64,000 bases of DNA from Ampullaceana balthica (taxonomy: Eukaryota > Mollusca > Gastropoda > Lymnaeidae): assembly GCA_944989445.1 (NCBI GenBank), contig CALYLW010000136.1, positions 1,541,413 to 1,605,412 on the forward strand. The letters are read 5' to 3'. This document shows, in pieces, positions 1 through 11,370 of this stretch; position 1 is the stretch's first letter, and each line of letters begins with the position of its first letter. Made by a program: the position numbers and the translations under genes. A model generated the notes under the pieces. That model was given only the letters and a program-made list of their open reading frames with translations. It had not been told where the DNA came from and did not search any database.

Positions 1-21
1 AAGTAAGAATATTTTATTTAA

Positions 22-150
22 CTAGACGCCCCGCGGCGTACCATACGCCGCAGACTTGCTCATGGAGAGTTCAAAGAAAGTTGAGAAAGAACGAACACAA
101 ACTACAGCACGAAGAAATCAAAACGCGAGTGAACGTCGGTTTGTCATTTG
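22..150 (-). mobile_element. Helitron 3' terminus (left outer end)
   Basis: Read on the minus strand, a perfect 8-bp-stem hairpin (33-51, GCGGCGTA / TACGCCGC with a 3-base loop) is followed after 7 bases by CTAG (22-25) and then T. A GC-rich hairpin a few bases before a CTRR end, with T following, is the known Helitron 3' signature. The same terminus occurs at 38,973-39,002 and, diverged, at 55,705-55,736, so it is repetitive. The 5' end and Rep/helicase coding sequence were not found. Confidence 0.75.
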
Positions 151-499
151 CAGTCAAAATGCGGTACACCCTTAACTTCTATGAAGTCAGCTGTAAAACG
201 ATAATCGGTTTAAAATCGGAGTTACATAATCGATAATCGGTTTTCCAAAAAAATAAATTAAAAAAATAAAATAAAATAAAAAATAATAAAAACACGAATT
301 AACAACCCTAAATGTGACTAACCCTAGCTAGGTTCGGCCAAAGGAAGTTTATGTTTAAGGGATGGTAGTAATAAATGGGAGGCGGGTAACAACAACCTCA
401 GTGTGCATATCTTTAAGTTTACTCGCTATTTTTTATTTACTTAGTGCTGCTTTTTTTGTCTGTACTCTCACCCCCCCCCCAGAAATGTTCTTTGCAATG

Positions 500-669
500 T
501 CTATGATGCTGTGGCGTATGATACGCCGCGGGTCTCTCCAGAGTTCCTTCTTTTCATTCACTCACAGTCGTTTGCCCAAACCCACCCCATTTTGACAACT
601 GTGTCTTTCAGTAAGTCTTCCCCCGTCACTAAATCATTAGCAGCGTATGCTACGCTGTGGATCAGCTAG
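500..669 (+). mobile_element. Second Helitron-type 3' end
   Basis: A 7-bp-stem hairpin at 641-657 (CAGCGTA / TACGCTG) is followed after 8 bases by CTAG (666-669) and T. A related hairpin lies upstream at 511-529. This end points toward the inside of the palindrome, opposite to the terminus at 22-25. It suggests nested or tail-to-tail Helitron remnants. The 5' boundary is not visible. Confidence 0.6.
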
Positions 670-735
670 TGTTGGCAATAAAGGGGTAAAAGAACGGACA
701 CAAACAGCCATTTTTAAAAATTCAAAAAAACCAAT

Positions 736-807
736 GTTTTCCCTGGGGTTGGAACCCAGGACCTCCCCGTATGAGGCGGACGTGATAACCAGTACACTAC
801 GAATCTC
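736..807 (-). pseudogene. tRNA-Val-like pseudogene or SINE head (left arm)
   Basis: The minus-strand sequence has an intact A box (TAGTGTACTGG), a T arm with CTGGG/CCCAG pairing and a 7-base loop, and an anticodon loop CTCATAC. Its overall similarity is to tRNA-Val, but the anticodon position reads CAT and the acceptor stem pairs poorly. A functional tRNA is therefore unlikely. It could be the head of a tRNA-derived SINE, or sequence picked up by the adjacent Helitron. Confidence 0.55.
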
Positions 808-809
808 AT

Positions 810-1350
810 GTTTTTTGTGAAGGAACAAAGCAAATGAACAGGCAAGTGAAGGCAAGAGCTTTTTTGCAACCCACTCCCATCCCATCCCCCCCCTTTTTTT
901 TCTTTTCATCCCACCACGCTTGCCAACATTTGCCATGCTCGGTTGCACATACGTGCAGCTTGGTGTCTCGCAGGGTCCGACCACGAAGAGAATTATATAT
1001 ATAGATAAGAAAATTAATTAAACAGAAAATTGCCTACTTGGTTTCCATATGTTATGGATTGCCAGGTCTAACTGTGTGGAGGTGAAGCATTTTAGACCCA
1101 ACACAAACAAACACAAACTTATGGAATTTTGATACAATGTATTGTCATCCAAGATCTATATGAGGGCAAATTTTGAGCTCTCTCGGACCATCAGAAGTGG
1201 TTTAATTTTATGTTGGCAAATTTGAAAAATTGCGGACAGACAGACATGAAAGCAAGTAAATAAAAACGTGGTAAAATACAACTTTCAATACCATTTGCTG
1301 TAATGTATTTGTACTGATAACATGATTTTAAAAAAAATATGGGGCTATGT
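810..1350. other. Non-coding stretch inside Helitron-flanked block
   Basis: The right-arm counterpart is about 37,400-38,200. Homopolymer-rich DNA is present. In the right arm, 37,480-37,640 contains a TTTCAGATCGATC fragment typical of the microsatellite-carrying repeat family described at 59,175. That fragment is partly deleted here. No gene is visible. Confidence 0.5.
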
Positions 1351-2280
1351 TTGCTAAGACCCTTTGAGTTCATTGGCGTTATAATGGTTCGTTTGAAGCT
1401 AGTTCTTTCTCACCCACTTTTCTTCCATTGAGTTGCCGTTGGTGTGTCAAATTGCCAAAATAATTTCTTTTTTACGTCAGAGTTTACGTCGACCCATTAT
1501 AGACATAATTTAATTACAGCCATGTTTAATGTATACGTAAACTAATAAAGAATAGCGTTTTAGACTTATCTACGAATTTGTCCAAAATTTTTCAGTACTT
1601 TACATAGGGAAAGTTTGAGAATACAGGTTCAAGAAAACACCTAGAAAGATAAGAAGTTGTGATTGTCGTCCTTGGTTTCTTTGAAAAGGAAAGGTATTTG
1701 TGTGTTTAGTTTCGTGCTTTTTATGTATTTCTTGAAAAACCGCGATAACTAAGAGGGCGTAATGCAATAACGTAGCGTAGAAGATATTTTTAGTATTTCA
1801 GTACAGTGGTTAAGGGGATTTTTTTTAAAATGACGCAGTATAAAAACAGAAAAGAAAAACCCCTTATGCTATTTTACACTAACCTTTTAAGTTATTGGAG
1901 TTTTTTTGTATTAAAAAATGATTTGTAACAATGTATGTATATTTTTTAATATGAGGCTTCAACAATCTATTTTTAGAACCTACGGTGTTTATTACAGAAA
2001 CTGATACAGTATTTCCATGTGGAGCAGCCATAGTTTTGAATTATCTACCATGTGCACGTAGCACAATGTGTTAGAATATATTCGAATGTAGGTAATACCT
2101 TTCATCAAAATTCCACTAACAATAGTTTTTGTTGGCAGCTGACATGTCATATCATTACGTCATCAACAACGTACAGTAGGAGACCAAAGTATTTCATTTT
2201 ATGGGAACATCCATTAGTTATTTACTCAGATATTGTCTCCTTAAGGATAACGCAATTCATTCTGTAGATGCCCGCCCAAA
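1350..2280 (-). repeat. Upstream block of the Ig-like gene family (left, inverted)
   Basis: This is homologous, inverted, to 36,440-37,380. A more diverged copy lies at 61,620-62,540, roughly 1 kb before the first exon of an Ig-like gene. It therefore looks like 5' flank of the gene family carried into the palindrome. No coding potential is convincing. Confidence 0.6.
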
Positions 2281-2420
2281 GCAAACTCGGTGTGCCAAGA
2301 AGACGATAAAAAAATGTCTAAATAGTTGTGTCCAAGAAAACTCGTCTGAAATATTTTATAGGTGGTCTTCCGTGTGAAAAAAAAACTGTCGACAAAAGGA
2401 AATTTGATATATTACTCTTT

Positions 2421-2872
2421 TTGAATTACGGACGGTTCGACCTTGCAGATTCGACCACAGAATGCTGCGACCACGGACGATTTGAACACGGACGTTTCGA
2501 CTCTGCTGATTCGACCACAGGACGCTTCGACCCGGTTGGTTCGACCACGGACGATTCGACCACAGGGCGTTTCTACCCCGTAGCGTTTCGACCCCAGACG
2601 TTTCGACCCTTTCGTTTTACTAACCGTGAAATTGCATCTTTTTAATTTATTTTTTAAATTTATTATTTTCAAAATTTATTCTTGGTTTAAAAATAATATA
2701 GTTTAATATTATTATGTATAAAAAATTAAAGACAATGTGAAATGGTTATTTTTAGCGTTAAATTTACGACGATTGTAAAAAAAAAGGATATACACTGACA
2801 ACCAGTCAACATCGTAACGTCCTGGGGCCGAATCGGCCGGGTCGAACCGTCCGGGGTCGAAGTGTCCGACCA
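2421..2872. repeat. TTCGACC minisatellite element (left arm)
   Basis: Bases 2,421-2,620 hold about 12 imperfect units of roughly 15 bp around CACGGACGNTTCGAC. Bases 2,815-2,872 hold the same motif in the opposite orientation (GGTCGAA). The two arrays face each other across about 190 bp of AT-rich DNA. The layout recurs at 35,878-36,310, and one end recurs at 52,607-52,790, which suggests a mobile or amplified unit. Confidence 0.7.
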
Positions 2873-2879
2873 CCCTCTA

Positions 2880-3925
2880 CACCACTCATTTTTTATGTTA
2901 AAATACATAAAATATCTTTATATCTTTAGTTAACCGTATTATGAAAATAAATATTTAAATATTTACGAAGATTACCATATATCCATATTTCATTACATCA
3001 ACTTTTTCCTAAACACATCTTTGTCTTTAAGCTAATATTGTTAAAATTGAATTCATTATCGTCGTTAAATCATCTGGTTTAACAAGTTTTAAAATATCAT
3101 GAAAGATAATATGACATCTTCTCTACCACCGTGTCCCGTCAGTAAATATGTCTTGGACGTCAAACCATCTCCCTTATTTGCGTCTTCCAGAAATATATTG
3201 TTATATTTTATTATTACATTCGCTCAGATATGAAGATCCAATTTTGTTAGCGCTGTCCATTTTATTGTCAAGAAGAAACAAAACAGTCTTTATAATTTCA
3301 TAAAAATCGAAGACTTATCGAAAGTTCTGTTGACCAATGTGACAAACAAGGATAAGGACAAACACGAAGGCTGTGAATTTTGAGAGGTAACTATTCTAAC
3401 AATTAATGCATAATATTAAAAGGTGAAACAATAACAACTCAAAACAAAAGACTAACCACTAAATTAATATTTTGGTCTGACTTAGAAATAGGCTACGGAG
3501 TTTTAAAAAAATATTTTTATTGTCAATGACATAACATTTTTTTAGAAATCGTTAATGAGGTTATTATTTTGGTAATGGCAAAGAAAGTGAAAAATTATAT
3601 GTTAATTTACTTACATTCCCCATTTTTTTATTTTTTTAAATTTTTAATTTAAAGAAAAGTGAATATTTGATTTAATACAGTATTGAATTTTGATACTGTA
3701 AACTATAGAAATTCGGATGAGCATATACCAAATAACCAAATATAATTTTTTGAACCTTTTAAGTTATGTTAATTTCTATAAATGTACAGAATATGGGGAA
3801 CAACTTTTAAATGTTATCGTTAAAAAGATTTCTATCAGGTAAATAATATTTAGAATAATCAAACAAGAAGAAAACTATGCTTTGATAAAAAAAATTAATA
3901 AAGTCTTGCATTTTAGGGAATTAAT
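2880..3925. other. AT-rich non-coding arm sequence
   Basis: The counterpart in the other arm is about 33,720-35,880, interrupted there by a LINE and another insertion. Apart from AT-rich, low-complexity DNA I see no gene or recognisable element. Confidence 0.5.
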
Positions 3926-3929
3926 GCGA

Positions 3930-4260
3930 ATGGAATTGGGCTCAATGACGACACTCCTGCTACCAGACACCGGAAGGTAAACAAATAGCTGTCGTTCTTC
4001 AGGTCTCTTGCATTACCAGCAGCCGCAAGGCCAACTTTGTCCAAACTTTTCATCCACACACGGACTTGGTCATTACCAGAAATTCTCTATTTTCCGTAAC
4101 CATCCACAAGGTCAATATGACTAAGGACCAAATCAGGAATATTACACCGCACCAGTCCGCCTTTGGCACCTTCTACTGTGACCTTAGACCTTATCAGATA
4201 CGGAAACCAATGTTCTCTTTAAAATATCTTTCCGACGCCGCGCAGCAGTTAAGAATTAGC
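3930..4260 (-). pseudogene. NXPE-like pseudogene, filamin-like domain exon (left arm)
   Basis: The minus-strand translation contains SKVTVEG, LVRCNI, NDQVRVWMKSLDKVG and a DLKN-SYLFTF segment. This pattern resembles the filamin-type domain of neurexophilin/PC-esterase (NXPE) family proteins. A TAG stop after a GYGK segment sits at the same place in the right-arm copy (33,538 region), so this was already non-functional before the inverted duplication. The N-terminal part of the same relic is at 8,072-8,647, separated by the 3.7 kb Ginger-like insertion. Family assignment is from pattern memory only. Confidence 0.42.
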
Positions 4261-4375
4261 GCGCATCAAATTTTGTAAAGCATTGCTCAAAACCTGAATT
4301 CTTTAAAAAGTTGCACACGAGTTTTTTTAAAAATTGATTTAACCCGTGGACCAACGAACCTAAGAGGGAACATTG

Positions 4376-4379
4376 CCGG
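4376..4379. repeat. Target-site duplication CCGG, left
   Basis: CCGG before the element is repeated at 8,068-8,071. The uninterrupted right arm (near 33,265) has a single CCGG at this place, which proves the insertion and its target duplication. Confidence 0.85.
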
Positions 4380-5394
4380 TGTCACGAAATAAAGTCTCCC
4401 CCAAAATAAAGTCTCCCCCCGGAGAGTTTATTTTAAAACAAAGTCGCCCCCAGAGACTTTGTTTTAAAATGAAGTCTCCGGGTTAAAATAAACCCTCCCC
4501 TTAATTATTGGAAATTATAAATAATTGTTTTATTAAACTTTATGACTTAAAACATAATTTGTATTTGTTCTACATTTATTTCTGTATGATTATTGGAAAT
4601 TGAGCAATCTTAAGCTTTGTCAGGGGCGTAGCAATTTGCGGGCTAAGTGGGTGTATGCCCGTATAGACACATATTTAGAGTTGGTTAATTGCCCAGAGTT
4701 ATTTAAAAGAATATCAGACAAATGAACTGAAATACAAAGATGATCAAGTAATACGAGAACGTGACACCGATATTTCGGAACAAGAATGCACTCTTTACGT
4801 TTATGGGTAGATCATGTGTTAAGGACCTAAACGAAATTACCGATTTCTATGTGTGCATTAAAATAATTCAAAAACATTATTACTGTCTATTATCGGTAGC
4901 GTTTACTAAAGTTACTGGAGAAAATTTAACAAAACAAATGTAGCCAAGGTTTTTAAATTTAGAAAATAAAGTAACAAAACAGGTTACACGATTAAACAAT
5001 CAGTGTCTTAGCTAGGGTTGGTGATACCCATTGCGTTAAATTCACAGTATAATCCAGATCAAAGTGTTGTGGAGATCTGTGTTGAGATGAGGCGCTTAGT
5101 TAGCTTGAGATTCCCGTTTAGGTGTGCCGCTGAATTAGTTAGGCATGAAGTTAATGACTACGGAATGTTAAAATCCTGGAGACTTAAGGGGTAGCACAGA
5201 GGTGGGCTTGTTTATTGATGAAATGCGACAGGAAAACATGAAGAGTCATTTGTTGAGCGGGTAAAGACTAGCTATATGTCTTACTAGATAGATGGCTTCA
5301 AGGTGGGCACGTATTGGCCATTTAAGTTGTCTATCGAGTCATAGTTAGCTGAGGTATGAAGAAGTCTGCTTAGAAAACCTTCAAGTTCTAAGCA

Positions 5395-5603
5395 ACGGTG
5401 GTCAAACCGCGGTTCGCGAGCCGCATGCGGCTCTTCTGTGTTCACATTGCGGCTCGCGTGCAATTTATGAAATATATATTAAAAGGATTACTGAAAGATT
5501 TCCAAGCCAGGTTTTAAGACTCATAATGCTTCAATGCAACTCTCAAATTTTTTGAAATATTTTAAAACGGCTCTCAATTACTAAGGGTCTGGTCACCTGT
5601 AGT
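5395..5603. mobile_element. hAT-like MITE nested in the Ginger-like element
   Basis: It starts with CGGTGGTCAAACCGCGG and ends with a near-inverse GGTCTGGTCACC. The first 70 bases contain GCGGCTC / GAGCCGC self-complementary blocks, as in many hAT MITEs. No clear 8-bp target duplication was found. Confidence 0.45.
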
Positions 5604-5705
5604 CTAATGAGTTATTCTAATGTAATAATAACGCAAAGGGAGGCATTAGGGAGTAATTTATATGAGTGTGTGTGTATGTATGAATTTATGTATGTACGTA
5701 TACAT

Positions 5706-5920
5706 GTATGTATGTGTGTATGTATGTATGTATGTATGTATGTATGTATGTATGTATGTATGTATGTATGTATGTATGTATGTATGTATGTATGTATGTA
5801 TGTATGTATGTATGTATGTATGTATGTATGTATGTATGTATGTATGTATGTATGTATGTATGTATGTATGTATGTATGTATGTATGTATGTATGTATGTA
5901 TGTATGTATGTATGTATGTT
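5706..5920 (+). repeat. (GTAT)n microsatellite
   Basis: More than 50 almost uninterrupted tetranucleotide units. The Met-Tyr-Val-Cys frames across it are an artefact of the repeat. Confidence 0.98.
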
Positions 5921-6720
5921 TAATATTTTGTTTAATAATTTTTTTTAATATTTAAAGATACATTTTGCAATACTAGTTTTTGTAATGAAAGTATTGATCA
6001 TTTTTTTTAAAAAGAATCTTTTCTCACTATGTGATTTGCAATTGTAGCTTAATTGTTATCCTCGAAGTATTTTATACCTACTAAAATGAAAATAATAACC
6101 TGTAGTTGTGATTCGCTTGTGTTAATACTATTTTTTTTTAATCTCCTAAAGCTTTCTAATATTTTAGAATATCTAGCAATATAAATAGTAAAATCAAAGT
6201 ACCATTTAAAGACTTTGTAAAATATGTTAACGGATAGATACAATTTTCTTAATTATTTGTTCTCTTATGGACACAACTCTAGATTGGGCTGTCCAGTCCA
6301 TAATGTCATAATTAGTTTAGACACTCTAGAAAGGGGTGGTATAAATTATAGGCAGAAAATTTAATGTTAGTCATGATTATTAGAGCCAACGTCTAAATTT
6401 TTTGTAACATGTGTAAAATGCTTTGAAATTTTAATATATTCGTTGTATTTAAAACTTTTATGGCATTTAAAAATTCAAATTCATAAAGAAAAATAATACA
6501 CGTGTACAGTAAAAGATAATTTCACAATCGTGATATGAGATAATCTATTCGTGCATGGTGATGTTATGAAAATAAGGTTCAATAATTGCGCTGTATTTCT
6601 GAATGTTTACAAAATAATTTAATTTTAAAAATCTATGTCTGTGTGTGTACGCAAACTTTTGACCAAATAAAAGTAACTGAAACTGAAATCACATTTATTC
6701 CGTTTAAAGCATTTGTAATA

Positions 6721-6734
6721 TCTAACACACACAT

Positions 6735-6767
<33 letters not shown>

Positions 6768-6768
6768 A
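6721..6768 (+). repeat. (AC)n(AT)n microsatellite
   Basis: About 15 AC dinucleotides are followed by AT dinucleotides, inside the Ginger-like element. Confidence 0.95.
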
Positions 6769-7295
6769 GCTTAATGTGTCACCCCCTCACGACTAAACCC
6801 ATAGTCCTCCTCCGAGTCTTCCAGTGCCAAATAACGGGAACAAACTTATTTTTAGATTTTGTTTTACCCCTTGTGATAGTGTCAGCCAGTGCAGTCAGCA
6901 CCACCAGTACCCCCCCCCTCCATTGACGCCTCGCCTCTGCGTCTCACAATAACAATGCATAGCCCAACAGAGTTTTAAAAAAAAGACTTTATAATCAGGT
7001 CATAAGTTAAACAGGTCAGTGTCGTAGCCCGATTTTTGTTCCCTCCGTGCGGTTACTTAATTGGGTCACTCCCACCCTTTCCCCCCGACTCTAGATATTA
7101 AGAAACCTTCTCATCGTCTGAACACCCGACGTTGTACAAACTTACTATTTATAGTAACAACACAAACCCATTCCTATAAAGACATAATCCTTGGTTTATG
7201 AAACAAAACAACTGCCTTTATACACCCCAAAACTGCCTGTGCGTCAATTTGTACAGCGGGAAAAAAATCAAGTAATTAAGTAATTTTTCAAATTA

Positions 7296-7843
7296 TATCA
7301 CGCCCCTGAGAAGTGTCAAATGGTATCGTCCGCTCCCCCCTCTTATCTCTCTATATTTACGCCACTACCATAAATAGTATTACAGTAAACATGTGTGAAT
7401 ATTATGTCACGCCCCTGAGAGGTGTCAAACGGTATGGTCCACAACCCCCGCTTATCTCTCTATTTCTACGCCACTACAATAAGTAGTATTACAGTAAACA
7501 TCTGTGAGTATTATGTCACGCCCATGAGAGGTGTCAAACGGTATGGTCCACACCCCCCTCTTATCTCTCTATTTCTACGCCACTACAATAAATAGTATTA
7601 CAGTAAACACGTGTGAATATTATGTCACGCCCCTGAGAGGTGTCAAACGGTATGGTCCGCACCCTCCTCTTATCTCTCTATTTCTACGCCACTACAATAA
7701 CTAGTATTACAGTAAACATGTGTGAATATTATGTCATGCCCCTGAGAGGTGTCAAACGGTATGGACCGCACCCCCCTCTTATCTCTCTATATCTACGCCA
7801 CTACCATAAATAGTATTACATTAAACATGTGTGAATATTACAG
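7296..7843 (+). repeat. 109-bp tandem repeat, five copies
   Basis: The anchor CGCCCCTGAG recurs at 7,301, 7,410, 7,519, 7,628 and 7,737, an exact 109-bp period. Units differ by a few substitutions. The array lies close to the right end of the Ginger-like element. Confidence 0.95.
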
Positions 7844-8071
7844 CAATATACAAGTAAGTATTCTTTATTCTTTTGTTTTTAATGATCTCTTTGTTTTATA
7901 TCGAAAGTATGATGGGGGCGAATTTATTTTGGGGGAGACAATATTTTACAGGGTAGGGGCGAATTTATTTTAATCGGGAGGAACACATTTTCTCCCCCCG
8001 GAGGATTTGTTTTAAAACAGAGTCTCCGGGGGGAGACTCTGTATGGGGGAGGATTTATTTTACAACACCGG

Positions 8072-8647
8072 CAACGTCCTTGATTCTTCTAACGGGGGTC
8101 TGCTCCATTAAGTCTTCTCCCAGTAAAAAAAAACAAGTACTGTAACCTTGCAAGCAAGGGTTTATAAGGGAAGCTAAGATTTTCTGTTGGTCCGCCAACA
8201 ACGTGATGTTACACATATAGTCCTCACAGCGACTGTCACAAGATTCTAAAGTCTTCACTTTCTGTTGACATAAAAACATCGGGCATCCTTGCTATGTGAG
8301 ACACTTGTATTCTGCACGAACTGTAATGGATACAATAATAAATTAAATTAAGATAACATTACATCAGCAACAATTGAACTAATTTTGACTAAGGAAAATT
8401 TATTTTCAGTACGCAGTCTTTTGGCATGACTTAACTGGTCAAACAACCCCCCCCCCACCCACAAAAAAAAATAAAAACCCCACTTAATTTCACAATATAG
8501 TATTAAGTAAAGAAGAGTATGAGTTAGACTACTAATGAACACTTTTTCAGATCTTTCAATTTGAATAACCAAGAGACTAGTGAACGCAATCAAGAAACCA
8601 AATGTTAAGTAAAGTAGTTTTGCGTATTTGCTGACAGAACTCTTCAT
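8072..8647 (-). pseudogene. NXPE-like pseudogene, N-terminal part (left arm)
   Basis: The minus-strand frame begins with MKSSVSKYAK and a long hydrophobic segment (signal anchor or signal peptide). After a gap with frame changes comes a Cys-rich part with SCDSRCEDYMCNIT and INPCLQGYSTCF. The right arm holds the same order at 32,705-33,255. Replacement differences between arms (for example L/W, S/P and Q/P) are scattered, as expected for a relic. The downstream filamin-like part is cut off by the Ginger-like insertion. An alternative is a remnant of some other type II membrane protein. Confidence 0.4.
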
Positions 8648-8844
8648 CTCCCGTCACTCGATAAAAACACGTTTCGTGGCTTTCTGAAAATGATACTCTT
8701 TAATTAAGAATTTATGACTGGAGTTTTAATGAAGATATAATGGTGCAACACGATTTCAAAAGATCTTCAAAGCAAGCATTTAGTTGTGAAATTGTGACTC
8801 TCCGAAAAATTAATGCAAATATGACAATTTTTTAAAATCATTTA

Positions 8845-9400
8845 TATTAACTCGTGGTGTCTGGTTGCTTGCCGAAAAATTTTTGGATCGATTCTTAACC
8901 CACTTCCTCGTATGCTGGCGAGCTGAAATTTTGCAAGCAGACTTGTGGCGATTAAAAAAATGATCTTTCAAAATTTCAGATCGATCGAATTTAATTTAAA
9001 TAAATTAATGAATTTTTAGATTATCTCTAGTTATCTCTATTTAGCTTGTTAATTTGTGTGTCGCGGTGCGTATTATATTGAGCAACCCTTTTTAATAATT
9101 TCCTGTAGTGCGGTGCGTTGCGTATTATATTGACGATACTTTTTAAAGATATATTCCCAATCTGTAAATGTTTATGATAATAATCTGTCGCACAGCGCAC
9201 ATTATACTAAACGTGTTTATATAACCCCTCTCCCGTGATCAAATCGAGCTGAAATTAAGCAGGCAGACTGTAATAGTTTTTTCCTATGAATCCTTTATAT
9301 CCGAGACATAACTAAAATTTAGAAATTTTAGACTGTAGTGCGATGCGTTTTATAATGAACATCTTTTTAGTTATGTCGTCAAAAGCTTGGTTTTTTACGT
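8845..9400 (+). repeat. Microsatellite-carrying interspersed repeat (left-arm copy)
   Basis: It starts with TTATATTAACTCGTGGTGTC, followed by GGTTGCTTGCCG, AACCCACTTCCTCG, GAGCTGAAATTTTGC, TTTCAGATCGATCG and TGCGTATTATATTG motifs. The same motif order is found at 59,175-60,190 and, inverted, at 31,490-32,510. It is non-coding. Confidence 0.7.
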
Positions 9401-9865
9401 TTTTTAAACATTAAATCATGCTAATCGCTTATGAAATGCTTTGAGTAGCCATAACTTTTATTATAAATCGTCCTGTTCATCCAACACAGCAGATGCAATT
9501 CTTGTATATACAAATTTTCTCGATAATAACTTTAAATTTAAAATAAATACTAAGACTTTGAGAAGAGAAAAATTAAATTCATTTAACCTATGTAAATCAT
9601 AACAAAAATAATATAAAATACATTTCAACATAAATTTTTAAAAAATGGAACAGGGCTGATGATTGAACCATAAAAAATTATTTCAAACATAACTTACCCA
9701 TTGCTATTCGTAGACCACAATCAATGTTTATCACTGAGTTTGGAATTTGCACCCCCTCATTTTTATTATGTCACTGCACAACTGCAATCAGGTAATACAT
9801 CTTGCAACTCAATAAAAGGCCGTAAGGTATTCCTAAAAACAGTAATTTGAGACAGTAATATGATC

Positions 9866-10059
9866 CAGTGGCGTAGCTAGGGGAGGGGAAGGGGTGTGAA
9901 AATTTGTAAGTCACCCCGGGCCCCCACTTGAAGGGCCCCCAAAGGTGTGTCCAAAAAATTTGTTACAGTAAATATTGATTATTACGCCACCGGTCAGAAT
10001 TCAGGAGCCCCCAAAGAGCACAAGCCCCCCGGGCTCCCAAACCCCTAGCTACGCCACTG
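9866..10059. mobile_element. MITE with CAGTGGCGTAGC ends
   Basis: It begins CAGTGGCGTAGCTAGGGG and ends with the exact inverse CCCCTAGCTACGCCACTG. The flanks ATATGATC and ATGTGATT match at 6 of 8 bases, which hints at a hAT-type duplication. Homology with the opposite arm stops inside this element (about 9,930 here, about 30,910 there). Confidence 0.65.
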
Positions 10060-10454
10060 ATGTGATTTGTGCGGTGTTTTTTTTATAATTCTACATCTAT
10101 GCGACTAAAAGCAGTAGGCAAAGTCATAGGGAATATTCTTTGAAAAATTATAAGAAAATCAAAATACATTTTTAAGAAGTAAAGAAATTCCTCAACGGTT
10201 GATGGGGTGAATTTACCTTGTGATGGTGTGCTAATAGGTGAAACGAGAGTTACGTTACAAAACAATATGAAAGTAGAGGATGTTCAATAGGAGCACTGTA
10301 AGTGCATTGAGTGTGGTCAGGGTAAATGTCACTGTGGGAATGGTGTGTTGTAAATTGTGAATTGATTTAATTACTCAAGAAGTTAACTATAGCCCTCTTT
10401 CTAACTTATATATGCTCATTTATTTATTAATGTCTATATTCACATCTTCTAATG

Positions 10455-10500
<46 letters not shown>

Positions 10501-11370
10501 CCTTAAAAGATTTTCTATTTCAATATATGTAAAAATCAATCAATAACTCCTTTAAATAGAGTATTCTATGTCTATAATGTTGGTTGTGAAATTGTTATTT
10601 CTATTTTAAATTGACTATTCTATCGTGTTTGTTGTAAAACTTAAATTAAACAATTTAAATAAATAACGTTCTTAAACATATTCTTTGTATCAAAACATTT
10701 ATAAAAAGGAAGAGTTGTCTTATTATTCAAATTTGTTGGTAGTGTAAAATATTTTAGAAAATTCTAAATTCTATATTTGCCAGATCTCTGTTATTTTCGA
10801 ACCTTCATAAATGGGATAAGTTTTAAAGATTTGCTCCAATTATTTGTCAGACAATAAATTTAATATAAGCCTTATTAATTACTCAATTCCATTATTTTGT
10901 TTTAGAAACTTCTGTGATTTGATTTTCCGTTTGGTCGCCGTAAATTACAACAGATTTTAATGAACAAAATTTAAAGTTCCATCCCATTGTTTTTCCTACT
11001 GATGTTTATTTGTTCAATTTAGAATAGATAGGAAGGGTTACCGCCAGAGCCCCTCTTTAAACTTAAATTAATAAGGGTTCTAGCTACTACATTTTTTGAA
11101 CGTGTATTTTTAAAAATGTGCGGGGTAATATTTGTTTCGCAGGTTAAATTTCATGCCATTATATTTTTTTAGACTATAATTGAACACCCGATTTCTATAA
11201 AGAGGCCGTCCATAAAGTACGTCACTCTATTTTTGACCATTTTCAACTCTCCTCTCCCCTCTGTCACAAACTGTCACAAATCTTGGACCCCCCCCCCTAA
11301 AGTACGTCACACTTTTGAACAAAAATAATATTTTTATTAACAAAATAATTAAAATTTAATATAAAACACT
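10060..11370. other. Left-arm-only non-coding block
   Basis: It has no counterpart in the right arm, where 24,328-30,910 takes its place. It contains an (AT)n run at 10,457-10,492. At 11,203-11,310 there is a repeat with CCATAAAGTACGTCAC and its near-inverse partner. No gene was found. Confidence 0.6.

Larger units (their letters stand above)
4380..8067. mobile_element. Ginger-like non-autonomous DNA transposon, 3,688 bp
   Basis: The ends are TGT...ACA with an imperfect terminal inverted repeat of consensus TGTYRYRAAATAAA, a 4-bp CCGG target duplication, and blocks of CTCCCCC/GGGGGAG with AAATAAA repeats just inside both ends. TGTNR ends and a 4-bp duplication match what is known of the Ginger (integrase-related) superfamily. 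The empty site is preserved in the opposite arm. I found no integrase-type reading frame; the interior is microsatellite, a small hAT-like MITE and a 109-bp tandem array. It is probably a non-autonomous derivative. Confidence is high for a transposon insertion and lower for the superfamily. Confidence 0.75.

Noticed and set aside
736..807. Functional tRNA gene
   Set aside because: The acceptor stem does not pair and the anticodon position does not fit the tRNA-Val body.
5607..5955. Open frames of repeated Met-Tyr-Val-Cys
   Set aside because: They are translations of the (GTAT)n microsatellite.
7296..7843. CRISPR-like array
   Set aside because: The 109-bp units are direct tandem repeats without spacers, inside a eukaryotic transposon.
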